From the NCBI GenBank assembly GCA_947371715.1, contig CANBQQ010000183.1, positions 1-6,630 on the forward strand: 6,630 bases of DNA, written 5' to 3'. The stretch is from Flavipsychrobacter stenotrophus. Lineage in GTDB: Bacteria; Bacteroidota; Bacteroidia; Chitinophagales; Chitinophagaceae. The translations under genes were made by a program, and so were the position numbers. The notes beneath the pieces were generated by a model that did not search any database, was not told the origin of the DNA, and was given only the letters and a program-made list of their open reading frames with translations. Positions 1-6,630 of the stretch are shown here, piece by piece. How positions within the stretch are numbered: position 1 is the first letter of the stretch; each line of letters opens with the position of its first letter.

Positions 1-3000
1 TTAATGGTGGTCACATGCTTGCTGTCCTTGCTCAGCAGGTAGGTATACCGGTAGTCAGTAGCGTTGAACGATGTTGGTGAGCTATTAATAAGCAGGATAT
101 TCCTGTCGTTGGCAAACTTAAGGATACCCTTTACATTGTTAGGGTGCAGTTTACCTATTTCATCCATCATACAATGCATACGGAAGTCTTTAAAGCGCTT
201 GGATGCACTGTCTTTGAACACGTTGAGCAGCATTATGTTCACCATAGCTTTCACCAGTATGTCCGTACCTTCAGACCCTACATTGGCTAGTTTCTCCACC
301 CATCCGCTGTCATTGTCATTCTCCACTATCCTGAACTGCAACTCGAAAGAATCGGCAAGACCTATCTCTTTCTCCTTTCTTGAGCCTATCTCCTTCGCGA
401 AATCTTTAAGCAGGGTTATCGCTTTCTTGTTCTGCGCTTCGTTGTCTCCAGACGAGAAGAGATCTACCACACCAAGGCTTAGCCCGCTGCCGTCGTTAAA
501 CTGGCGTATAGCCTGCAGCAATGCAACCACATTGTTCTTACTTTCAGACAGCTGCAACTTTATACTCTTGATAACACCGGCAAAATTGCGTTCTTCAAAA
601 TCCCGGTTGATCTGTGTGATGACCTTTTGAATCTCACCGCCTTTGGAGGTAAGCTCGTTGGTCTCCTTCCCTATCTGACGTATGAGGGTAGCAAAGCGTT
701 CATTTACCCGCTTCTCGTACTGTACTATTTTATTCTCCTCCAAAAACTCACTCAGCATCTCGGCAAACTCAATAAAGTCTTTCGGCTCTTGTAAGTTGGT
801 CTTAAAGTGGAATACATTCTGCTCAGAGAAGTTACCATTAAATTTCCTGATGGCCGAGTAGAGGTCGTTATAACGCTCTATGATCGTATATATCTTTCCG
901 TTCAGCGCTTCTATCAATGATTTCAGACCGGCATTGTTTTCCACCCTATCTGGTAGCAGTCCTTCAAACTCCGCGATCTGTTTGTAGTGATCTGTCTGCT
1001 TAAAACTATCGAAATTGGCCAGACCGTCGGTCATAATATTCAGGCGGCTGGTCAATTCGTTAATTTCGGTAGCCAATAAATCTATCTCCCGCTGTAGCTT
1101 TTGTTTTTGCAGGTTATATTTTTCCTGCTCATTCTCCAGCTGCGTTTCTTTCAATCGCTTGTCAGTTTTGAAAGAATCGACATTATCTAATAACTCGCGT
1201 TTATCTTTATTGTACTCGGCAACCCTATCTCTGTTCGCATTGATATAGTCGAGCTCCCTTTGCAAACTGCCCAGCTCCCTGTCTATATCTGCCATTCGCA
1301 CTACGTCAGCACCTTCCTTTTCCAGGTTCTGCGTCTGTTGTTGCTTTATGTCGGCTATCCTGTCGGCAGTTTCCTGCTTCCGGGTCTTTAGTTCTTCTGT
1401 CGCTTCGGTTACCAGTTCTTTTATGCGGGTATCTTCGGCGCGTATCTTACGGTTCTGTTCGCGTTCTTTGTTCTCCAGCTGCTTCTCCATGCTGCTCCTC
1501 ACCTGCTCCAGTTCCTTTTCTTCCCTGGCAAGCTCATCAGCAGCGGTGATCATTTCTTCGGCAACCTGCGCCAGTAATTGTTCTTTTTCTTCAGTGGCTT
1601 TCCGCAGCAAGTCAGCATACTTTACTTCGTTGGTCTGCAACTGTCCCTTGTGGCGCTGCAACTCATACTCCATCTGCCTGCGGCTGTTGTTCAGCTCCTT
1701 TATTTTCCCCTGGTAGCGCGATCTTAGTTTGTTACTTTCATCATCGCGCTCTTCTATCAGTTTGGCAATATTGGCCCTGTTGGCTTCGGCCTTTTGCAGC
1801 CACTCGCCACGCTCCAACTCATAGTCAGCAACGGTCTTTACTTTCTTGCCTATGTCTTCCAGATTTATCTTCAGTCCGTATACACTGTCATTGGCGCCTT
1901 CGGTATACGATGGCGACAGGTCGGGTTGAAATAAAACTGTTTCTTCATCTATGATCTTACCTATGTTATTTTCCCAACCCTGCACATTGCTACTAAGCCA
2001 GCCATAAAGAGAGTCTTTGTTCTTCTCCAGCTTGGCGGCAATAGACTCTATTGCAGCAGTAAACTGCTTACTGTCATCATGCAGCTTTTCTATTTTACGA
2101 TCGAAGATACCTGTACTCTTTTCCGCATCCAGTTCCCATTGCTTTTGCATGGTTTCCGACTGCTTCTTTGAATCAGCTATTTCTATCTCCCCGTTCTTCA
2201 GCTTCTGCTGCAGGGTGGTTATTTCGCCCTTTACCAGTTCTATCTCCTGCTCAAAATAGCGTTGCAATTGTATCTTCTGCTTTTTCAGCTTCAGATCGTG
2301 TATGTTGTCTTTCTTTTGAGTAATGGTATTACGGGCCACCTCCAGCGCTTCCTGGTGCTGTGTGCGTATTTCGGCAAATGCCAGTTTATACTCTTCGCTA
2401 GTGTCATCTTTGAATTGCAGAAACTCCTCACGCAGTTTATTCTTGCGCACAAGGTTGGTGCTTTCAAAACGGGCCAGTTCATTTTGTTGCTGCTGTATCA
2501 ACGCCTTGTATCGGCCGTTGATCTCCGTAAATCTTGTGTTCAGCAGCTCGCGCTCGGTCCTGAGCCTGTCACGCTCTTCCTCTACCCTGTCTTTCTTGTC
2601 AACGCGCTGTATAATAGAGGCAATGTCTATGCTTTCGTAGTACTCTGCCCTTACTTTTATCTTCTTCAGGTCATTATCCAGGATATTGATCTGCTTTTGT
2701 ATATCCTCACGCTTGGCCTTGAACTTATCCTTCAGCTCATCGGCTTTCTGTTGCAGTGTCTGGCGCTGCTTATCCTGCTGGTCGCGTTTCTTTTCAATTT
2801 TTGGCTGCTCGTCTACGGCTATACCACGAGCATGAAACAGCTGTACCGCAGTCTCTTTCTTCTCTTTGTTGAGTGATATGATGGCGGCATGTCCGCGGGC
2901 TATGGTCTCAGCCATTTTGCGCACAGGTATTTCGCCACTCTTGTTAGCTTCAGTCCATTTGTTGATGTCTGCCAGCTGAGTATCGAAATCTTTCAGGTGC

Positions 3001-3638
3001 AGTGCATACTTATCCAGGTCTATCTTCACATCTTCTTCATTCAAAGACATGATGATCGTCTGCTTAATGAATTCCGCATCCAGCTTACTGTTCAGGAATA
3101 CATTCTGTATAGTACGCGGCAGGTTCTGGTACTGGCGGCTTTCTATGATGGCGTATTTCCTGAATTCCTTATCCAACCCCAGGTTGTTGCCATACAATAT
3201 ATCGCGGTACTCTTCATACCTGTCTATCTTGCGGGTGTAGCCCACCTTCTTACCCAGCACTTCTCTTATCCCGTCCCATGCCATGGCTTTGCCATCGCTG
3301 TCTATATAATGTTCCTGCTGGTACTCGCTGTTAATGAAACGGAAGCATGCTCTACCCTGCGACTTGAACGCCATAATGCAATATGTGCCGGTTTCGCGCA
3401 CCACCTCATATATCACATAAGAATTGCCAAAAGGGAAATAGTACTCGTCAAATGTCTTTTTACCCTTTTCTATACCCAGCTTTAACTTATCTGCATTGTA
3501 AAAGAAAAGTATGGCCCTCAGGCTTGTGCTCTTACCCACACCCTGCGTACCTATAAAGTGTACATTGCCATCAATAGCCACCTCGGCATACTTCACATTG
3601 GCACTGTTAATAAAAATTATTCTGTTTAAATATCTCAT
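1..3638 (-). CDS. mksB: MukB/MksB/JetC-type SMC condensin ATPase, 3' end cut by window edge
   Basis: This is the SMC-like ATPase of a MukBEF/MksBEF-class condensin, expected to bind ATP, dimerise at its hinge and extrude DNA loops with the two upstream subunits. The frame is open from ATG 3638 to the edge: 1212 complete codons, with no stop seen. An N-terminal head carries Walker A, GTQGVGKST, at residues 30-38. Lys/Glu/Gln-rich coiled coils lie at about 275-540 and 600-880, around a compact hinge-like, Gly/Pro-containing segment at about 542-596. The C-terminal head has a signature-like GSEGTDILVK from residue 1121 and Walker B CMMDEIGKL with D1159 and E1160, followed by a strand and NSSPTS. 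Its length and central hinge suit MukB/MksB/JetC better than Rad50. The start is set by the ATGA overlap with mksE. Only the last few residues should be missing. Whether it serves chromosome upkeep or plasmid defence (Wadjet) is inference. The SMC-type assignment is firm; the subfamily is less so. Confidence 0.88.
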   Translation of the reverse strand, partial: MRYLNRIIFINSANVKYAEVAIDGNVHFIGTQGVGKSTSLRAILFFYNADKLKLGIEKGKKTFDEYYFPFGNSYVIYEVVRETGTYCIMAFKSQGRACFRFINSEYQQEHYIDSDGKAMAWDGIREVLGKKVGYTRKIDRYEEYRDILYGNNLGLDKEFRKYAIIESRQYQNLPRTIQNVFLNSKLDAEFIKQTIIMSLNEEDVKIDLDKYALHLKDFDTQLADINKWTEANKSGEIPVRKMAETIARGHAAIISLNKEKKETAVQLFHARGIAVDEQPKIEKKRDQQDKQRQTLQQKADELKDKFKAKREDIQKQINILDNDLKKIKVRAEYYESIDIASIIQRVDKKDRVEEERDRLRTERELLNTRFTEINGRYKALIQQQQNELARFESTNLVRKNKLREEFLQFKDDTSEEYKLAFAEIRTQHQEALEVARNTITQKKDNIHDLKLKKQKIQLQRYFEQEIELVKGEITTLQQKLKNGEIEIADSKKQSETMQKQWELDAEKSTGIFDRKIEKLHDDSKQFTAAIESIAAKLEKNKDSLYGWLSSNVQGWENNIGKIIDEETVLFQPDLSPSYTEGANDSVYGLKINLEDIGKKVKTVADYELERGEWLQKAEANRANIAKLIEERDDESNKLRSRYQGKIKELNNSRRQMEYELQRHKGQLQTNEVKYADLLRKATEEKEQLLAQVAEEMITAADELAREEKELEQVRSSMEKQLENKEREQNRKIRAEDTRIKELVTEATEELKTRKQETADRIADIKQQQTQNLEKEGADVVRMADIDRELGSLQRELDYINANRDRVAEYNKDKRELLDNVDSFKTDKRLKETQLENEQEKYNLQKQKLQREIDLLATEINELTSRLNIMTDGLANFDSFKQTDHYKQIAEFEGLLPDRVENNAGLKSLIEALNGKIYTIIERYNDLYSAIRKFNGNFSEQNVFHFKTNLQEPKDFIEFAEMLSEFLEENKIVQYEKRVNERFATLIRQIGKETNELTSKGGEIQKVITQINRDFEERNFAGVIKSIKLQLSESKNNVVALLQAIRQFNDGSGLSLGVVDLFSSGDNEAQNKKAITLLKDFAKEIGSRKEKEIGLADSFELQFRIVENDNDSGWVEKLANVGSEGTDILVKAMVNIMLLNVFKDSASKRFKDFRMHCMMDEIGKLHPNNVKGILKFANDRNILLINSSPTSFNATDYRYTYLLSKDSKHVTTI
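3635..3638 (-). promoter_or_regulatory. ATGA stop/start overlap coupling mksE to mksB
   Basis: On the minus strand ATGA contains both the mksB ATG (3638-3636) and the mksE TGA (3637-3635). This arrangement usually lets the terminating ribosome restart on the next gene and helps keep complex subunits in proportion. Confidence 0.85.
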
Positions 3639-4192
3639 TTCTGTGCTGAATCGGGAATGTTAATTGATAATACCAGGCGCTCCATATACTGAAACGATGA
3701 TAGTACTTTGTAGCTGTTTGATATTTCATTTTCCAACTCTATGAAATAATCGCGGCCCAGCTGCTCCAGCACTTTTTCTAAAATTTCAGCGTGCTTTTCC
3801 TTACCACCGGCATATTTTTTCAGGCCCTCCAGTTTATTCTTCATGTCCACATCTACCGACAACCTAATAAGAATATCGGATGGCGTGAACCTGTAACCCG
3901 GCCCAAATGAATGGTCGAAGGTTTTAAAGAAATCCAGCATATCTATCCATTTGTAGGCAGCCAGTATTTTACGCTCCAGGTCGGTCTTGTTCTCCAGCCT
4001 GGTAAACATATAATACTCGTCACCTTTTTCAAGGCTCAGGTTAATGGCCTTAAAATAGTCATACAGGTCTTCAAAATTCTCGTCAATTATATTATATAGT
4101 TTCCTTGTGCTATCCTTGGTACTGTTGGAGCAGATGAACTGTCCCTTACTGAGTATCTCAAATATGTCGGAAGTTTGTTTAGGTACCGGCAT
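3635..4192 (-). CDS. mksE: MksE/JetB-like condensin subunit (winged-helix, KITE type)
   Basis: This is the small accessory subunit of the condensin. In MukBEF-class complexes such proteins are dimeric tandem winged-helix factors that bind the kleisin and DNA. From ATG 4192 it is 185 aa, starting MPVPKQTSDIF. The N-terminal SKGQFICSN (15-23), the pattern of acidic residues then DYFKAINLSL (45-54), the YYMFTR strand (60-65) and the FTPSDI segment are what I would expect of the MksE family. It is charged and has no signal peptide or membrane segment. A TTG seven codons upstream (4213) is also in frame but lies inside an AAAGTYA repeat, so I prefer the ATG. The stop overlaps the ATPase start by 4 nt (ATGA), implying translational coupling; the kleisin-like gene ends 97 nt upstream of the ATG. 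The family call rests on motif recall and operon position, not on a search. Confidence 0.78.
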   Translation of the reverse strand: MPVPKQTSDIFEILSKGQFICSNSTKDSTRKLYNIIDENFEDLYDYFKAINLSLEKGDEYYMFTRLENKTDLERKILAAYKWIDMLDFFKTFDHSFGPGYRFTPSDILIRLSVDVDMKNKLEGLKKYAGGKEKHAEILEKVLEQLGRDYFIELENEISNSYKVLSSFQYMERLVLSINIPDSAQK

Positions 4193-4289
4193 TTTTTTAA
4201 AGTTAAAAGTCAAAAGTTAAAACCAAAAAGTGTGCTGTAGTCGCGCTATCTCTTTAGTGTTCTATTCTTTGATCGACCCTATTACACAT
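4193..4289 (-). other. Intercistronic spacer between kleisin-like gene and mksE
   Basis: A 97-nt gap in an otherwise tight operon. It contains the heptanucleotide repeat and then a T-rich run (A-rich on the mRNA) just before the mksE ATG. I see no TAnnTTTG box and no terminator hairpin with a U tract, so co-transcription of all three genes is the simplest reading. The A-rich mRNA just before the ATG may help ribosome entry, since Bacteroidota rely little on Shine-Dalgarno pairing. Confidence 0.5.
4199..4222. repeat. Heptanucleotide tandem repeat (AAAGTYA, about 3.4 copies)
   Basis: On the plus strand AAAGTTA, AAAGTCA, AAAGTTA and a partial AAA follow each other without gaps; the minus strand reads as TAACTTT/TGACTTT units. 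The array ends 6 nt upstream of the mksE ATG at 4192, inside the 97-nt stretch between the kleisin-like stop and that start. The unit length is not a multiple of three, so copy changes would shift the frame of the upstream in-frame TTG and alter the spacing in front of the ATG. Confidence 0.75.
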
Positions 4290-5489
4290 TTACTTCGGGT
4301 ATATCATTGCAAACTCTACATCCTGCCTGTTGTTGTATGCGTCCGTTATTTTAAATAGTGTGTCGTACTGAGATACCATCTGGCAGTAGATGGTTATACA
4401 CTCATCAAAGGTCACTTCGCGGCCATAGTCGTAGTTAACTATAAAGTCAAAGAGGTTATTACCACTAGCCAGGAAGCCATTCTTCACCTCATCCAGGTTG
4501 ATCTGTATCTCCTCCTGCACCTGTGTTTCCAGATACTCGTCAGATATACCCTCTGCCATTGGCTGGTTGGTCTTCACATTGCTGTGCTTTCCTTTGGCCA
4601 CCTTCCTTATTATGTTCAGTGCATCACTGTCTGTCTGCAACTGGTCTAACGGAATATTGAGCGGATAAGTAGGATTAGGCTCAAACACAACTGCCGTATT
4701 CTCGGCAAGTATAGCCTTTATGTCTGTCTTGCTCCGCAGCTCGAACTGGTCTTTAAGGTACTTGATCTGCCGGAGCTTCTCTATTACCCCGCTATGATGC
4801 TTTATCCTATTCAGATACTCTATGATCTGCCGCTGAATGTCTATGAGGTTGTGCCTGCACTCATTCAGTTGCAGCTTTAAGACAACGATCAGCCTGTTGA
4901 GCTCTTCATCGGCGGCCACCTTAAAGAAAGTCACTTCATCCTCACCTGATACCAATGCGTCGGTCTCATTGATCAGCTTATAAACGGTCGCCCTTTTATC
5001 ATCCAGGTGCTCCAGCTTGGTTTGCTTTATCTTGTAGTTAGGCTCGTTCTTAAAGGTGTTATCAATGTTCCTGTTCAGGTCTACCACATTGCGCAGGGCT
5101 ATCACACCTATCTTCCTCAATGCCTGTTTTACCTGGCGCAGGTAACTATACTTGCGGCCTTCATTATTTTCCTGCAGGTAGTAAATAATGTTCTGCTTTA
5201 TGTTCTGTATGTGCTCATTGATGTAAGACGCATTGATCTCCTCATTTACCTCCATCACCTGCTCAAAAAACTGCAGGAATACATCATCCAGCTCCAGGTT
5301 ATTGCCATTCTGCCGCACCACAGCATAGTCGACCAGGGCAGTTATCTTATCTGCATCAAAGTCTACCAACTCCAGCGCATAGTCATAGTTAAAAGAGAGG
5401 ATCTTCCTCTTTTCGAACAATTCACTAAGCAACTTTTGTTCCCTGCTAAGGGTAGCCAATAGCTGTTGTATGGACGAGAAAGTTTTCAT
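4290..5489 (-). CDS. MksF/JetA-like kleisin subunit of the condensin (399 aa)
   Basis: This is the likely kleisin, the protein that bridges the two ATPase heads and recruits the MksE-like subunit. It has 399 aa, is soluble, and is almost all helical and charged. Residues about 1-90 look like a winged-helix domain, ending in a LELDDVFLQFFEQVMEV helix. Residues about 90-285 are long helices, for example QNIKQNIIYYLQE and the NECRHNLIDIQRQIIEYL region, suited to the helical/coiled middle of MukF. A Pro-rich linker (about 300-340, with EPNPTYPLNIPLDQL) leads to a C-terminal domain, about 340-399, ending EFAMIYPK. First-gene position before an E-like and a B-like gene matches the JetA-JetB-JetC and MksF-E-B orders. 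I identify it mainly by context and shape, so no symbol is given. The ATG at 5489 lies only 11 nt after a promoter box and has no Shine-Dalgarno sequence. Confidence 0.75.
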   Translation of the reverse strand: MKTFSSIQQLLATLSREQKLLSELFEKRKILSFNYDYALELVDFDADKITALVDYAVVRQNGNNLELDDVFLQFFEQVMEVNEEINASYINEHIQNIKQNIIYYLQENNEGRKYSYLRQVKQALRKIGVIALRNVVDLNRNIDNTFKNEPNYKIKQTKLEHLDDKRATVYKLINETDALVSGEDEVTFFKVAADEELNRLIVVLKLQLNECRHNLIDIQRQIIEYLNRIKHHSGVIEKLRQIKYLKDQFELRSKTDIKAILAENTAVVFEPNPTYPLNIPLDQLQTDSDALNIIRKVAKGKHSNVKTNQPMAEGISDEYLETQVQEEIQINLDEVKNGFLASGNNLFDFIVNYDYGREVTFDECITIYCQMVSQYDTLFKITDAYNNRQDVEFAMIYPK

Positions 5490-5500
5490 AAGTCAGTGTG

Positions 5501-5508
5501 CAAATATA
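5501..5508 (-). promoter_or_regulatory. Probable -7 box of the condensin operon promoter
   Basis: On the minus strand this reads TATATTTG, a perfect TAnnTTTG match. No clear TTTG stands 19-21 nt upstream, so the -33 element is weak or the promoter needs an activator. Only 11 nt separate the box from ATG 5489, so a start a few bases downstream of the box would give a leader of less than about 10 nt. Confidence 0.6.
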
Positions 5509-5563
5509 GTTGAACCATATGACCCTGAACGGAAAAGAAATCCACACAAATAATGACTGATTT

Positions 5564-5577
5564 ATATTTATAAATAT
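5564..5577. repeat. 14-bp perfect AT palindrome upstream of condensin operon
   Basis: ATATTTATAAATAT is its own reverse complement. It lies about 56 bp upstream of the -7 box of the condensin promoter and could be a regulator-binding site, but it is pure A/T in an AT-rich spacer, so chance is a serious alternative. Confidence 0.35.
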
Positions 5578-5721
5578 GCAGTATGATGTGTATTTGAGGG
5601 GGAAATGAGGAGTGTTTGTATTAGGGTATATTTGTTATACACATGTTGGTTTGGGTGATTTGTAAAAGTTGCTCTGGCGAGAGACCACATTAGAACGTAT
5701 CGTGAAAGCAAGATATATTTT

Positions 5722-6348
5722 CTATCTAATAGACGTGAATTCAAAATTCTCTGCAACAAAATAACTGGTACCGAAAAATAGTAGTTTAACAGGGATTTCT
5801 CTTTTTCGGTATTGATTAATGTCCCAATAGACAGGCTCACTCATTCCCTGCAAATTATTAACTATATTATGTTGATCAAGAATTGAAGCATATTCAGTCA
5901 ATAGCTTATTGGAGCCTTTTGCAAATAATCCAAATGGTGAGCGGCAGAGATCATAAAGACCTTTCCCATTCAAATATTTTTCAAGAGGCACCCAATCATC
6001 GAACAAGGTTTTATGTAGCTTGTAAATATCGGCAAGTAATGTATCAGGATTTTCAGGAAGGGAACTAAAAAACAAGGACGATTGATAGTCAGTGAATTCC
6101 CACAGAATAGGATGATCTTCACTAAATGAAATACCAAAAATAAATCGGTTCAATAAGTCAACACGAATTTCATGCGCCACAATATTCTTAATTTCTACCT
6201 TCCATTTTTCAGAAGTATCATCGCCTAAAAACATTTCGAAATAAAGCACAACGTCCGAAGCCTGAAACTCAATTGAATTCACTACGGTATAACCTGTCTC
6301 TTCAAAATCTATTGTATCGAAAATCTCATTAATTCTATCAGGCAGCAT
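5722..6348 (-). CDS. Uncharacterised 208-aa cytoplasmic protein
   Basis: I do not recognise this family with confidence. The protein is acidic, mixed alpha/beta and about 208 aa, with no signal peptide, membrane helix or obvious catalytic motif. Visible landmarks are an aromatic N-terminal half with repeated short strands (VVLYFEMFLGDD at about residues 33-44), DDWVPLEKYLNG at about 116-127, a Gly/Ser turn at FGLFAKGSNKLL, and a C-terminal VKLLFFGTSYFVAENFE strand-turn-helix at about 187-203. The overall look recalls small orphan immunity-type proteins of Bacteroidota, but that is an impression only. It is on the same strand as the condensin operon, with 232 bp between its stop and the first operon gene, where that operon has its own promoter box, so co-transcription is not required. 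Counted 60-base lines are 33% and 38% GC, against 43-47% in the condensin genes, which suggests a different origin or weaker constraint. The start is the first ATG; no Shine-Dalgarno sequence is evident. Confidence 0.7.
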   Translation of the reverse strand: MLPDRINEIFDTIDFEETGYTVVNSIEFQASDVVLYFEMFLGDDTSEKWKVEIKNIVAHEIRVDLLNRFIFGISFSEDHPILWEFTDYQSSLFFSSLPENPDTLLADIYKLHKTLFDDWVPLEKYLNGKGLYDLCRSPFGLFAKGSNKLLTEYASILDQHNIVNNLQGMSEPVYWDINQYRKREIPVKLLFFGTSYFVAENFEFTSIR

Positions 6349-6467
6349 AGATCAAGTTTGTAAAACATAAATATACAAATTAGCCGATGAGACGCATGCC
6401 CAGCCAAGTGAATGAGGTCAAAAAACTAACATGGGAAATAAATAAATTTAGCAATAAAATAATTTAG

Positions 6468-6499
6468 TTTGGTGTGATGGAATAAACTCCGTACTTTTG
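6468..6499 (+). promoter_or_regulatory. Bacteroidota-type promoter of the initiator tRNA
   Basis: TTTG at 6468-6471 is followed after 20 nt by TACTTTTG at 6492-6499, a full match to the TTTG / TAnnTTTG promoter of the Bacteroidota primary sigma factor, with normal spacing. Transcription should begin around 6503-6507, leaving only a few bases of 5' leader before the mature tRNA at 6509. Confidence 0.82.
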
Positions 6500-6508
6500 C
6501 ACCCACAT

Positions 6509-6583
<75 letters not shown>

Positions 6584-6586
6584 AAG

Positions 6587-6617
6587 AAAAGCCAATCATT
6601 AACTGATTGGCTTTTTT
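6587..6617 (+). terminator. Intrinsic terminator after the initiator tRNA
   Basis: GCCAATCA (6591-6598) pairs perfectly with TGATTGGC (6604-6611) around a TTAAC loop and is followed by TTTTTT. The AAAA at 6587-6590 can extend the stem into the U tract. It lies 3 nt after the encoded CCA. The A tract and T tract on either side mean it could also work on the minus strand for a gene entering from the right. Confidence 0.92.
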
Positions 6618-6630
6618 GTTTTCACCACTT

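Larger units (their letters stand above)
5490..5721. other. Intergenic region upstream of the condensin operon
   Basis: 232 bp between the 208-aa gene stop and the kleisin-like start. It holds the -7 box near its left end and the palindrome. I find no convincing gene in it: the minus-strand frame that crosses it starts inside the 208-aa gene in another frame and reads like spurious low-complexity protein. No strong terminator hairpin with a U tract follows the 208-aa gene. Confidence 0.6.

Noticed and set aside
2262..2876. Long plus-strand open frames opposite the ATPase gene (also 64-630, 1348-1716, 2889-3485)
   Set aside because: They are antisense to the continuous minus-strand ATPase frame and give Leu/Ser/Phe/Cys-rich low-complexity protein, the usual shadow of coiled-coil codons.
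4193..4213. TTG start adding seven residues to mksE
   Set aside because: The extra codons are translated from the AAAGTYA repeat and are followed at once by an ATG with normal family spacing.
5007..5462. 151-aa plus-strand frame opposite the kleisin-like gene
   Set aside because: Leu/Ile/Gln/Tyr-rich shadow of helical coding sequence, with no promoter or family resemblance.
5627..5634. Plus-strand TATATTTG as a promoter box
   Set aside because: No TTTG lies 19-21 nt upstream, and transcription would run antisense into the 208-aa gene with no gene to serve.
5711..5727. Hairpin AGATA/TATCT at the end of the 208-aa gene as a terminator
   Set aside because: Only five AT-rich pairs, overlapping the stop codon, with no U tract on the minus strand.
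5568..5840. 90-aa minus-strand frame crossing the spacer
   Set aside because: It starts inside the 208-aa gene in a different frame and its product looks random; the 208-aa frame is longer and protein-like.
6349..6400. Promoter box for the 208-aa gene (minus strand TATATTTA or TATGTTTT)
   Set aside because: Each is only 7 of 8 to TAnnTTTG and neither has a properly spaced -33 element, so I cannot support a call.

Overview
The window looks like chromosomal DNA from a Bacteroidota bacterium, perhaps Chitinophagaceae-like, though I cannot fix the genus. The support is a near-consensus Bacteroidota promoter (TTTG, 20 nt, TAnnTTTG) directly in front of a tRNA gene, a perfect TAnnTTTG box in front of the first operon gene, no Shine-Dalgarno sequences before the starts, and moderate GC content.

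Minus strand, 5489 down to 1: a three-gene operon encodes an SMC-type condensin of the MukBEF/MksBEF (Wadjet JetABC-like) class. The order is a kleisin-like MksF/JetA subunit (399 aa), a small winged-helix MksE/JetB subunit (185 aa from its ATG) and a giant coiled-coil ATPase MksB/JetC. The ATPase overlaps mksE by 4 nt (ATGA) and runs off the left edge after 1212 complete codons. Its N-terminal Walker A, central hinge, two long coiled coils, ABC signature-like segment and Walker B are all visible, and the frame stays open from 3638 to the edge. Such complexes load on DNA as ATP-driven loop extruders. With a Toprim nuclease partner (JetD/MksG) they cleave circular plasmids; without one they may act in chromosome organisation. 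Any nuclease gene would lie beyond position 1, so the window cannot decide between these roles.

5490-5721 is a 232-bp AT-rich spacer holding the operon promoter and a 14-bp AT palindrome. 5722-6348 (minus) is an AT-rich gene for a 208-aa cytoplasmic protein that I do not recognise. 6349-6508 is a spacer with the tRNA promoter. 6509-6583 (plus) is an initiator tRNA-Met(CAU) with encoded CCA, followed by a strong intrinsic terminator at 6587-6617.

Most other open frames, notably the long plus-strand ones opposite the ATPase gene, are shadows. The main candidate for new biology is the condensin operon with its nuclease status unknown. Secondary points are its almost leaderless start and a heptanucleotide tandem repeat abutting the mksE start.
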